Positions 34,298 to 46,243 of a stretch of 64,000 nucleotides of DNA are shown piece by piece. Numbering within the stretch: position 1 is the first letter of the stretch; every line of letters starts with the position of its first letter. The translations under genes and the position numbers were made by a program. The DNA is from Chlorophyllum brunneum (lineage: Eukaryota > Basidiomycota > Agaricomycetes > Agaricales > Agaricaceae), in NCBI GenBank assembly GCA_963576785.1, contig OY756144.1, forward strand, positions 62,001 through 126,000. The letters are read 5' to 3'. Under the pieces are notes generated by a model that was given only the letters and a program-made list of their open reading frames with translations, did no database searches and had not been told where the DNA came from.

Positions 34298-37200
34298 ATG
34301 TCTACCAATAATATCGTTGCTGGTTTACCTAAGCTCAATGGGCCTAAGAACTATGCGTTCTGGTCTAGAAGGCTTCAGGATGCCCTAACCCTCATATCTG
34401 TTACTGGCTCCGACCAGTCAGGATGGACTGTGACAGATCAGGATCTCTCTCCTAAAAATGCTGCCACCTTAACGGAGGAGGATAGAAGGAGAGATCAACT
34501 TCGAGGTCAGGCATTGGCTGTTATTAATGGCACCTTACCTGATTCCCTATTACTCCATGGGCATAATGCTCCTGGATTCCTCTGGAGTGACTTGAAAACC
34601 TGCTTTGGGACACCTTCTCCTGCCGCAGTATATTCAATTCTCCAAAGAATGCTGAAAAAGTGCATTTCAGGGAATCAAGATCCAGCAATGGATCTGGCTG
34701 AATTGAGAACAATGGCTTCTCAATTAGAAACAGCTAAAGTAAGATTGCCAGAAGTTCTTGGTGTGATGATTGCTTTGAACACATTACCACCTGATTGGAA
34801 TGCTATGGCACAAACAACATTGGCAAATAATCACGATGTTGTGGATATGACCTAGGAGGTAGTTCAGCAGGCTATAAATGCTGAGTGGTCAAGACATGAA
34901 GGAATAAGATCCAACATGTCTAACTAACAAGCATCTTTCACTGCTACTGCTAACTACCAAGCTCACCCCCAGGGCAACTTCCCCAGGACTTGCCCTGGAC
35001 TACCCTGGAACTGCTTCCACCCTGGAGGCAATACCAGGGCCCAGCCTGCAAGAGGACCTCACCACCCTGCCAATCTGAGTGGACAGCCCCCTCAGCCTTC
35101 TCCTCCTACTCCTACCTGGATTAATGTCCAGAAGAAGAAGAAGAAGCCCAAGAAGCACCAGGGTAAACCCCAGGCCCACATGGCGGAAGCCATGGCGGGC
35201 TTCGCCGCTGCCACGGAACCAGCGGTCCGTCGTTTCACTGGTCCGGGGATGACCCCCTTCGACCTAATGAGGTGCATGGACGCGCCTCGACCCATTCCCG
35301 CTCCTCCGACCACTCGTGTACTTGTGAGTGAGAGACCAAAACTGCTTACTTGGGTTAATCCCAAGAAGGTCCAGCAGGCATGAGAAAACCCTCGAGAAAA
35401 AGGTGCGTGCTGAAGCACGAAACTTATGTTTCACTGCCTTACTCGAAAACTCACTGCGGATCCAACAGGTGACCACCTAGTGCAACTGCATCACTAGTCC
35501 TTTGCCAATGCAAATGGCAAAGAAATGTGCCCTTGATCGTTATGATCGACGGATGCATGAGGTCTCTCATCCCCATGCCCAACAAGGACAATCGGTGACA
35601 TCTCCCAGTGCACCTTCAGTTCCTTCTGATCACCCCCCAGGTTGTACCTGTGAGGGACACACAAGGGTGAGTAAATGGTTCCTAAAGCATAGTAACCCCG
35701 ACATTAATGTGACTCGCATCTGCTTCTCTTTTCTCTTACCCCTTGGTTTACCATACACCTTATTGGTTTCTCCCAAATTTGGGACGAAAATTAATTTGGC
35801 TATGCACTATGTGGTAAAGATCCCAAGCATGGACTCCGTTGCCCGGGGCGACTCGCTTGAACCCGGAGAGGTTCAGCCATTCTACCTTCCTCCTTGGGAG
35901 GAAATAGTAGCTCCAGCTATCAGGACCTATGACAAGGAGTTCCCTCCTCTTCCTCAGGCCTCCCCTCCGACAGAGCAATTCCAGAGTAAGAAATACTCTC
36001 TTACTCAGAAGGTCAAGACCACTTACAGGCAACCTGCCACACTTACAGTATTGGTAGACAAAGCCTTCAAGCGGCTTGAGAGTGAGAAGGAGGTCAACAA
36101 CCTCATGGCACCAGCTCAGGATGTTGCATATGACATCCGTGACCCTAGGAACCCTGCAAACATCATAGGACCCTCTTCTGGGCCTCTTCCAAAGTCTCCA
36201 AAGTCCGAACCATTTGCTTCGGCACCTCAATCTGAGGTGTCTCTTGGACTTTCGTCGACCAACTACGGAAGTGACTTCAAGAAGAAGGGAGGAGCTGGGT
36301 ATGTGATCAATTCGATCTCAGATACTCTTACTAACCCTGATACACAGTCCTATCACCAACATGCCAACTGGCCGTCTTCACAAAAAGAAGGGCAAGGGCA
36401 AGGGGAAGGGATGTCGGGGGCCGGGCATATAGATATGCTATCGGGATCTTTAGGATCCCATAATAATGTATTTTCATGTGTAACAATGAATGAGAAGTGT
36501 TTTGACACTTCTCAATTTTCCTGTTTCTCAACGTGAATACCCGATCAGTATTTAAGAGTACTGGATCAACTAAGATCTCGATTGCTAAGCAATGATCAAA
36601 TCATAACACTACTAGAAGAATATAGTGACGTATAGTTATTAGACTCAGGGGCATCATGCCATTATACCCCTTATGTGGAAGACTTCATCAACTTCGAAGA
36701 ACTCGAAGTTTCGATCCCAATTAAGACTGTAGGAGCACAAGGCCCCTACCTTAATGCGGTTGGTCTTGGTGCAGTTATGCTTAAGCATAGAGTCTATAAT
36801 AGGAAGACTGACAATATTCAACCAATGCAGATATTAATATATCCAGTCTTCCTTCTAAAAGGAACCTCTGAACAACTAATGTCAGTGGGATAGTTATGCC
36901 AGGATGGCAAAACTGTTAGAACAGATGCCAACGAATCAGTAGTAGTTGATAGCAAAGGAAATGCTATTCTTCAAGCATATCCTTCAGCAAGTTGTAATAC
37001 TACTTTACATTTTGTTAATACCAAAACTGTACATTCAGAACAAGCAGCTATGACTGCAGACCCGATCGTTGGCTACAAAGTTGTACATGCAAGATTAGGA
37101 CATCCCTCTAATTGTATCCTCAATCATTTTGAGAAAAATACGATTGGGCTTACTCCGGTGCGAATTCCCGAGCAAAAACCAGTCTGTAATGGTTGTGCCA

Positions 37201-40200
37201 AGGGAAAGATGCACCAGAAACCCTTTAGAGAGAATCCTATATACGCAAAGCATCCATTCAAAAGAATTCACTCGGATTTAGTTGAACTTCTGATTCTTTC
37301 TTACCATAAATTTAAATGGGTCATGACTATAATGGATGACTTTTCCTCTCATGGATGGATTTGCTTCCTCCATAAAAAATCAGAAGCAGCAGAAGAAATG
37401 AAAAATTTCATTGCACTAATTCAGACTCAATACGAGACTAAATTAAAATATCTCTGCACTGATAGAGGAGGAGAGTATGCAACTGACGAGTTGCAATCTC
37501 ATTTGTGCTCATTAGGGATTATACATGAGACCAGTGCACCACACATACACCAACAAAATGGTCGAGTGGAATGCTTGAACCAAACTCTAATGGATAAAGC
37601 AGAAGCCATGCGGCATCATGCTTGTATTCCTGATGGTTGGTGGGAGTTTTCTATAGATCATGCGATACATATCTATAATAAAACACTGGTATCATGGCTC
37701 ATGTGGAAAACACCTTATGAAGTGTTGAATCAGAAGATTCCAGACATCTCCAAAGTGAGAGTCTTTGGCTGTGGTACTTATGTCTTTCTTCCAAAAGAGT
37801 TAAGAGACAATAAACTGACAGCGAAGTCAGAACTCATGATTTTCCTTGGTTGGACATCAGACAGGAAAAACTATCGTTTCATGAGGTACCTAAATGGAAA
37901 TGTAATCTATACATCTCCAACAGCCATATTCAGCGAAGAACACTTCCCTAAATGTGTTGGGAAGAAGCAAGAAGAATGGATAAACCAACCATCATCTTCT
38001 ACTTCTCGAAGCATACCTTCGGAAGTTATTGTCTTCCATGCTCCAGATCCATCTACTGGTTTACCTTTTGATAAACCACCAAGCCCTATTCCTCGAACTT
38101 CTTATGAAAGTTCTCCGGAAGATAGGACTTATAGATCTGTTCATGGACAAATTCCAACTCCTTTCCCTGAACCTAAAAAAGATAAAGGAAAGGGAAAAGC
38201 ACCGAATATTGATACCGATGTTCAGGAGGAGTAGGATGGTATTATGCAAAACATTCTCTTTCCACCAAGAGAAGCACAAACACCAGAAGACGATGACAGT
38301 GATGGATTATCATATGCTGATCCACCCAATCACCCTGAAGGTCAGAACCATCCACCTTCTCAAAGAGATGATCCGGATGTACAACCATTCATACCCTATA
38401 CCTCTGTCGAAGATGATCGGAATGCTGGTCCTTCTGTACCACAAGGTCACTCAGATCAAATACCAGTTCCTGAAATACCTCAGAGACTGCAAAGAACCAG
38501 AAAAGTACCTGAACGTCCAGAAAACTTCTATGGTTCTACAAAGCATCCAACCAAAATTCTCCAGGAATATGAAATGTTCCAACCTCCTAAGTCAAAGTTG
38601 ACAAGTTCTATGAGACTTGTTAGACAAATTCAATCAGAGGCTTCCAAAACTGGAATAATTGATAGACGTTCTCAGCATGAAGCTTCTACATTAGAAGACT
38701 TATGTAGAGAAGGAGGAGTAGGGATGATCGATTATCTGTGCACTCAAAAAGTCAAATCACCATTAGTTCCTATTTCTTTCAAGGATCTAAATTGACTACC
38801 ACCAGAAGAGAAATCTAAATGGTGGAAAGTGTGCTTAGAAGAGTTAAATTCACTCAAAGAAAGACATGTTTATGACTTAGCTAAACTTCCGCCTGGAAGA
38901 AAAGCTGTCAAAAATAGATAGGTCTTCACACCCAAATCAGATGGTCAATACCATGCTCGACTAGTAGCAAAAGGATTCTCTCAGATAGAGGGAATCGATT
39001 ACAATGAACTATTTTCACCAGTAGTCCGTTATGAGACAGCATGACTCATATTTGCAGTCGCTGCCCTCAACAATTGGGAGATGCTCAGTCTAGATGTTAA
39101 AACTGCTTATCTCTACGGAAAACTGGATGAAGAACTCTATATGGAACTTCCAGAAGGTTTTAATACAGGTCGTGGTAATTTGGTTTGGAAATTAAACCGA
39201 GCCATTTATGGACTAAAGCAATCCGGATGGCAATGGTGGAAGGAATTGACTAAGTCAATGACTAACCTAGGATTTGTCCGATCCAAACTAGATGCTGGAG
39301 TCTATTATTACTATGACCCTGAAACTAAAGAGCTTATTATAGCTCTGGTCTATGTAGATGACTCAATATTCATTGGAATCAGAGGCTCTAGACTTCTACA
39401 TGAGAAGCAAGCACTCTTTATGAAGAAATGGGAATGCCGAGACCTTGGTCCAACTAAAGAGTTTCTTGGCATGAAAATTTTGCAAAATCTTATAAACCGA
39501 TCAATTATCCTAGACCAAATAGATTATCTAGGAAAAGTTCTTGATCGATTTAAAGTAATTGGAAAAGAAGAAATCCCATTACCAAATGGATTTATCTTCG
39601 AATCCAATACAGGAAAAGCGACACCTGACTTCATAAAGAGGTATCAACAGTTAGTAGAATCAGTTATATATCTGATGATAGGTAGTCAGCCCGACATAGC
39701 TTTTGCTACTATCAAATTATTGCAACATATGACCAACCCTACTAAAGCGCATTATAATGCAGGCCTACATTTGCTAAAGTATCTTAATGCTACTTGCAAA
39801 TATAGAATTACCTATAATGGAAGTTCTATGCAAGGCCTTAATGCCTTTTCCGACTCTGATTGGACTGGTGATCCAATTAGTCGTAAATCTGTAACTGGAT
39901 ATTTCTGTTTATTAGCCAGTGGAGCTATCGCTTGGTTAAGTAGGAAACAGAAAACTGTTGCATTATCTTCTACTGAAGCCAAGTCTATGGCTTTGTCAGA
40001 TTGCAGTTGACAACTTGTTTGGACTGTCAATTTGTTGGAAGAAATTGGTATCCAATCATTGGCCCCTTATCTCTTCGGCAATAATGAGAGTTCAATATTT
40101 TGGGCCAAAAATCCAGTAACAGAAAAATGATCAAAACATGTCGATGTCAAATACCATTACATTCGTGATTTGGTAGAAGATGGAAAGATTGAAATATTCT

Positions 40201-40301
40201 CTGTGAAAGACACTGAAAATCCTGCCGATATTCTCACAAAGAATTTAGACAAAATTAAATTCAATCTATTCCGACCTTGCCTTGGCTTGACATTTGAGTA
40301 A
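34298..40301 (+). pseudogene. Copia Gag-Pol polyprotein gene (nonsense-broken)
   Basis: One long frame, nearly 2,000 codons. Gag begins MSTNNIVAGLPKLNGPKNYA. The protease motif LLDSGASCHYTP lies near 36636. The GAG-pre-integrase HHCC zinc region runs from about 37100 (GHPSN, CNGCAKGK). The integrase catalytic core has D, D (CTDRGGEY) and E (NGRVE). The reverse transcriptase starts near 39080 with catalytic YVDDS near 39350. RNase H carries SDSDWTGD and SSTEAK, and the tail is NPADILTKNL. Stops lie at 34853, 34925, 35478, 36534, 36633, 36891, 38232, 38793, 38919, 39042, 40008 and 40128. One +1 shift is needed near 35381. The frame is several hundred codons longer than usual because of a long segment between Gag and protease, where I find no CCHC knuckle. 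Confidence 0.9.
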
Positions 40302-40321
40302 TTAAAACTCTACATCAATAC

Positions 40322-40335
40322 AGAGCAAGGAGGAG
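40322..40335 (+). promoter_or_regulatory. polypurine tract
   Basis: The purine-rich run agagcaaggaggag directly precedes the right LTR, the expected plus-strand primer position. Confidence 0.75.
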
Positions 40336-40906
40336 TGTTGAAGTTTCGGACATATTCTAGAAATAGACTATGAAGTTATTATGATAATAATAGACTGATT
40401 CGTTACGTTCCAGTAACTTCATTCCGTAGTAACTTCCTATGAGTTGCTCTGCATACAATTAGAGTCATAAGTACTTGATAGATTATTCTACATAGTACCA
40501 ATGACTAGATACTATGTTCCACAGTACTCTGCAGGCACTACGCCGCAGTTAAAGGGAGTCATAAGGAACAATCTATGCATTCCTAGTATTTTATGTAGTA
40601 TGACTCACCTATGTTACAATATGTAAGTAAACCCCATGTAGCAGACCTAGTTCTGCATCTTGTTCAATCGAACAACCTCTTCATCATTGCTTATCTTCTT
40701 GAGTACAACACTAGTCTCAACTTACTCGACTTTGACATCTACACTTCTGACACTGACCGCTTTATCAATAATATCTGTCTATCCAAATTACCTTTCTACA
40801 GGTATCAGATAGAAGCTTATTATCTTGGTGAGTAGACCCTACATTCTCTCCCACTGCGTTTACTGCTGCCCCCAGCAAACAACTCATTACGGTCGTTTCC
40901 TCAACA
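40336..40906 (+). repeat. Copia 3' LTR
   Basis: 571 bp, about 97% identical to the left LTR, ending at cctcaaca before the target duplication. Confidence 0.93.
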
Positions 40907-40911
40907 GTCTA
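40907..40911. repeat. Copia target-site duplication, right
   Basis: gtcta, identical to 33562-33566. Confidence 0.9.
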
Positions 40912-43060
40912 CACCGTAGATGATCATCTGGAGAAAGTCCCAAATAAATAATGTATTCTGCCTAACCTCTTCCTACCTTCTCTCTTCTCCGTCCTACCTT
41001 TATAGTATAAAAACATTATCAATCCATTTGTACCTGGTCCCCTATTGTTCTACACCTTGTCCATAGATGATTACCTTCATTTTTCTTCCCGTTTTTCGGT
41101 CTAATTACTTCATTAAAATGTACCTTGGCATATTTCTTTCACACTTCTAAAACTGGGCCATATTCATGTATGTATATAAGTAGTATGTCTTTGATAGGGG
41201 AAGGCAGTGAAATGCGAATAAGTATCTAAATCCCCTCAAATATCCGAAGCCACTTCGTCTCTTATCTATCTCAACTCCATTAATTACCCAAACTTGATCA
41301 CCGTTTTTCTCGACCATTTCCTGGTCAATTCCTCTCAAATCTTCGACGCTCTGTACCGCTAATCTACTCCTTTTGGTTGGAAGCAAAGCGGTTGTTGGAT
41401 TCGGCCGCGCTCGTTAAAGCGTTCGCTCACCAGCCCATACCCTCGTTCTACACTTTCGCAGGCAGCCATTGAGAAAATTTCCGAATACACCACAACAATG
41501 ATATTGCAGAGTTGCTATCAGGTTGTAATCCAAGTCCCGAACAGTACCCAATGCATCATCATCAGTCCCATCCAAAATTGTCTCCAATACGTCCACGGCA
41601 CACCAAAGACATAAATTATCTTTGAGAGTACGTTCTTCATCTTTTGAAGAAGGTTTCCATGAGAGAGGGAAATCGGGTTGAGCATTCGCAGTTCCTTGGG
41701 GAAATAAACTTGTAGAAATCAATCGAGAAAAATTGTATAACATATCACGTATAACCTCCCCCCGAGTCCTGTGAAAACGTCCAGAGCCATTAGGATCTAA
41801 AATATAATCACGGAACGATTTATGCAGTGTTTTGATAGGGTCCTTAATCGCATCTTGAGGAGACAGAATCCGTAAAATCGAATGAAGCTTCCTAAGAGCA
41901 CGATAAGACTCTCCACGAGATATTCCATAAAATTTGGCCAAAACTATCGCAGGTTGAGCAAAGATAAACGTATAAATCGAATCAATGATTCGCATTGTGG
42001 TAGGAAGAATGTCGAGAGGAATTTCGGATAGAATGTGGGTATACAAGAGATCGAGTCTTGCCATTGGATTTTCGTCGTTTGTTGAACGAGATGTGCGGAG
42101 GTGATGAATGACGGTTCGAAGTCGAATTTTGGGATGCTCGGCATCATCAACATATCGTACAACAGTTGAAACAAGAGCGAATAACCCAGCAGCGCCTTTG
42201 ATGATTTCTCGGAGATCTACTTCGGCCGGCCATGATTCATCAACAATATCGAAATTTCGGTCACGGATGCTTTCGAAACTGGAAGTCGGAAGCTCCATCT
42301 TCCAATAGCGATTTTGGAAATTTGTTGTTTAATATGATGTTCTGGACGACTGCAAATCATCCAGATCAAAGGGGAGCGAGAGTAAGGTGCATGTAATATT
42401 TGTGATTGTCAAGTCCATCGATGATTATTAAGGACTTTTTTGAGGTAGGCAAAGAAGATAATGGTTCCACGATAAGTTGTGCAAACTGCACACGGGACGT
42501 TTTGTGTAGAATCTCAGCGTCGGCCCTGATTTTCCGTACCACACGTTTCTGGTATTCGGGGACGTGAACAACAAGTTGATAGGCAACGGTAGTCCAGAAT
42601 CTTTGATAATCACTCCGGCCTTCGAATGCAGAGAAAAAGAATGCAGCGTCAAGATGTTTGAATTTGGCAGCACAATCGGCAATAGTCTGCGCAACGGAGG
42701 TTTGCCGACGCCAGCGGCACCATAAAGCCATAGAAGATCAGACCAACGATGTTCGCCACCAACCATTCCTGAACCTCCGTTGTCAACCAATGTCGAGTTT
42801 CTGGATGACATCCAGGTAACGACTCCCGGTTAGGCGAGTCTTTATCGGCACCCCGGGTCATTTCCTTGGCAAGGAGTTGAAGAACTGTAGAAACTTTCAT
42901 ATAAATTGTCAATGCGAACATGGAAGAAGTACTTCACCTGCTTCGCTCGATGTGTCATTTTGTATGAAAGTTGGGCTGCCTATTAAGACGGAATCTTTAA
43001 TCACAAAATTACTAGCTCCTTGGAAGAGTCCATTAGGCCGTTCCATGTTGTCCTGACGAC
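40912..43060 (-). pseudogene. NACHT NTPase pseudogene, main part (disrupted by Copia)
   Basis: Minus strand. The motif exon (upper end 43052) reads GLFQGASNFVIKDSVLIGSP. The main exon opens with LAKEMTRGADKDSPN near 42880. A frameshift precedes the P-loop (LLWLYGAAGVGKP), another follows it, and a deletion removes the sequence after Walker B (SLIIIDGLD, near 42420). The frame then resumes at 42298 and stays open to 41414, covering the helical half (LYTHILSEIPLDILPTT). The first half of the 330-bp dispersed insert follows at 41147-41450. The gene then runs into the Copia element and continues at 33561-32925. The frameshifts alone make it non-functional, so the Copia insertion need not have been the killing event. 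Confidence 0.85.
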
Positions 43061-43687
43061 GACCGATCATGATCAGCGGGGTATAATGCTGAATGTAAAT
43101 GCACACTTCCTGTGAATGGATTTGCCTGGAAATGGCCGCCGAGCCCTGGTAGGATAATGAGGTAACTCTATTGTAAGGGCGAGTGGAAGGAAACCGGCAG
43201 AACGGCGATGAGCGTTGGGTGGGGGGATGTGGGATAGGAGAGGACATGGACGGCAACTATGGTTAGCACGGGAAGCCTTTTCGGTGTAGTTGTTTTTAGG
43301 GAAATGCGCCGATCAAACACCCTAGGTTTTTTTAAAAAAAGAAAGACTATGATTAACACCACAAGTCGAGGCACCTAGAACGATAGAAACCCTATTTATA
43401 CTACACTGCCAATAAATATCTCATTGCTATGATGCTAAACGTACTAGATATTGATCCTGACAGACCTACTAACTGTGCCATCCGGCCGAGGTCCAATCCC
43501 ATTGTATGTATTACCGCAAATCCTGTCACGCTAGCTAAAACGTAGAAGGATATTTTTCTGAGTGAAAATAAATCTTATGGTAACCTTTACAGACACCCAA
43601 TACGGTCCCACTACCACGACCAAGGAAAAAATAGTAAGGTGGACTGCGAAAGCTAGATCATAACGATGCGGTGGAGACATAGTGAAT

Positions 43688-45768
43688 TTATACGCACTCT
43701 ACTGTGTCAAGACTTGACCTATACACGAAGAACTGGTTCTAAAAATGACCAGTTAAATCACAGACGGCGCAAAGAGGAGGTTGTTCACTCAACTGGCATC
43801 TGGAGTGCATTTGGAACTTGCGCGTGTAAAATTTTCAGGAGTTTTAGGTCAACGTCATATCTGGGTTCGACGCGGATAATACTGGGCAATTTGTGAGCTC
43901 GACACTAGGGTTATATTGTATTAGCTTGAACCAGATTCCATGGCTGAGGCGCACACCTTGTGTACCAACCAGGAACAAAATGTCCAATTGAACAGTCCAA
44001 CAGGTTCCCTGGGGGGTCGATTACAGTCTTGGATACCCGCTAGCAAGTTGTAATCAAGGCTCCGGACAGTAATCAATGCGTCCTCATCTGTGCCAACGCA
44101 GTAGGGAATATCATATACTATGCCCGCTGCACAATAACTACCTAGTTCGTCGTTGAGACTCCTTTCGCGAGGTGGTTCCGCCGGCCTCCACGAGAGAGGA
44201 TAGTTGGGCCTGGCACGCGCGTCGTCTGATGAGCGCAGAACAAAAGACGTCAGTCGACAAAAGTTGCTAAGTATGTCGCATGTAATATCCCCTCGTGTCC
44301 GATGAAAGCGGCCAGAGCGATCTGGGTTTGAGAGGAAGTCCCCGAATGATTTGTGGAGGAATTTGATGGATTTATCAGAGGCATCCTGAGGGGCCGGAAC
44401 TCCCAGAAGGGAATGAAGTTTTCTGAGAGCTCGATAGAAATCCACACGAGGGATTCCATAGAAATTGGCCAAAACCATAGTAGAGTGGTGAGTGAGATAC
44501 GTGTTGAAAGAGTGAATAATTTGCATGGTAGTAGGAAGGATATCGTGAGGAATTTCGGAAAGAATATGGGTGTACAAATTATCCAGTCTCGCCATGGGGT
44601 TCTCTTTGTCCGGCGGACCTGATTTACGCAGACGCCGGATGACAGTTCGAAGTCGACCCTCGGGGTCGGCGTGTTCCGGGTCGCTGACATATCGCACGAC
44701 AGTAGCAGCAAGAGCAAACAATCCAGCGGCGTCCTCAATGATGTGGCGGAGGTGTGCCTCGGGCGGCCACGATTCACTCACAACATCCGAATACTTACGA
44801 CGAATGCTGGCGAAAGACCGGCGGATGAACAATGCCACATCGTGTTTCGCTTTCTCGCTTTCTATCGGCAGTTCCATCTTCCAACAGTCGATAGGGAAGT
44901 CGTTGTCGAAGAATCGCTGTTTGATGTGGTATTCTGGCCGACTGCAAACCATCCACACCACAGGAAGGGACGAAGTGGAGTGAATGGCGTTACTGATAAG
45001 CTCGATGATGTTGAGTTGAGCGTCCTCCGTCCCACATTCATCCAACCCATCGAGAACAATGAGGAACTTGGGGGAGGGCGGCAAGGCAGACAGAGGGTCT
45101 GCAATCAGCCGCTTGAACTGTACATGAGGCGCTTTGTTCAGGATATCCGGGTCCGCTACGAGCTGTTTTGCAGCTAGTATCTGATACTGAGGGATGCGAA
45201 CAGCGAGTTGGTAGGCGATGGTGATCCACACCCGGTCATAGTCGTTTCGCCCACCGAGTTGAGAGAAGAAGAAGGCTGCACCAAGCCTCCCATGCTCGGC
45301 AGCATATTCAGCAATGGTTTGTGCGACTGCCGATTTGCCAACACCTGCGGCTCCATAAAGCCATAGATATCTCCACGGACGATGGTCGTTCATCAACCAT
45401 TCCTCGATAGAGCTGGTCAACCATTCTCGTGTTCCTGGGTGACATCGAGGCGGAGGATCGCGAGAGGATGAATCAATGTCGGCACCTGGGACCATTTTTT
45501 CGGCTAGAATCTGAAGAACTGTAATAGTTGTACGCATTAGTGTCCACCGCACGTTTTAAGTTGCACTAAGTACCCGTTCTTCCATCCATGAAACCTTGAA
45601 TGAAGGTAGGTTTGTCCATCATAATGGAGTCATTAATGACAAAATTGCTAGCCATATGAAAGAATCCAGCTTGCAGGTGCTCCGCACCGTCCTGGAAGTA
45701 ATCGATCATCATGAGTAGGCATCCATTCGGTGTGAATGCGACTTGCTGTGCGACTGAGCAATGGCATA
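43688..45768 (-). CDS. NACHT NTPase (MPLF family), intact
   Basis: Minus strand. Exon 1 from 45768 (short, MPLLSR…; its 3' end near 45748 would need a GC donor), exon 2 45691-45574 (118 nt), main exon 45518-43957, exon 4 43904-43794 (111 nt) and exon 5 43738-43688. Exon 2 reads FFHMASNFVINDSIMMDKPT. NACHT has Walker A GAAGVGKSAVAQT, Walker B FLIVLDGLDECGT and WMVCSRPEYH. The helical region contains DNLYTHILSEIPHDILPTT. Exon lengths match the gene at 27145-29274 apart from exon 1 and small in-frame changes, which supports the splice model. The ending is TVECV; an alternative in-phase acceptor gives a hydrophobic tail (43698-43531). Probably functional if the GC donor is used. Confidence 0.8.
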
Positions 45769-46243
45769 ACGATTTGGCGTCGCTCCTTAGCTTCTAAACC
45801 GACAGTGGGTGGGCAGATGGCGGCGGGTTACGCTCACTTAGGCAGTGCGTCACTGGATGGCGTGGTTTGATTGCTGTGGGAACGTGACAAACGGTATTAG
45901 TATTGCTGTCTCCAACTCAATATGTACCCAAGACGCACACCAACGATCTACTTTCCACATGGTTCGCCAGACGTACATTATCAAGTATCTGTTCTTTGGA
46001 GCACCGTAACCCACGCTGGGAGTGAAATACTCAACCAGTCTGATTAGCTGTGGCTGCCCCGGTTGCTGATGTACCCCCAGCCCTGCGTTACATATTACTA
46101 GATTATCGCCTCGGACATCATGATCATTCTTCTTCCTTATCAACGTAGTGAATATGACTGGGTCATACTCTTATCAGTACCACCCAATGCGACTGTCGAG
46201 TTAAGTAGTCGTAATCATGCCGTTCATTTCGCAAGAAGACTAT
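45769..46243. other. spacer upstream of a NACHT gene
   Basis: Lies between the start of the minus-strand NACHT gene and the stop of the minus-strand decarboxylase. Short open frames only; promoter of the NACHT gene presumed. Confidence 0.4.

Larger units (their letters stand above)
33567..40906 (+). mobile_element. full-length Ty1/Copia LTR retrotransposon, decayed
   Basis: 7,340 bp, bounded by two 571-bp LTRs that start tgttgaag and end cctcaaca, with a 5-bp duplication gtcta. The internal order (Gag, protease, integrase, reverse transcriptase, RNase H) defines Copia. By eye the LTRs differ at about 18 of 571 sites, 17 of them transitions, many where one copy has CG and the other TG or CA. 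The coding frame has about a dozen nonsense codons and one single-base shift. It therefore inserted some time ago and is inactive, but is structurally complete. It lies inside a minus-strand NACHT pseudogene. Confidence 0.95.

Noticed and set aside
44250..45229. Long open frames opposite to or overlapping the NACHT gene (175 and 168 codons)
   Set aside because: They are other-frame shadows of the NACHT exon; similar shadows appear at the same place in each paralogue.
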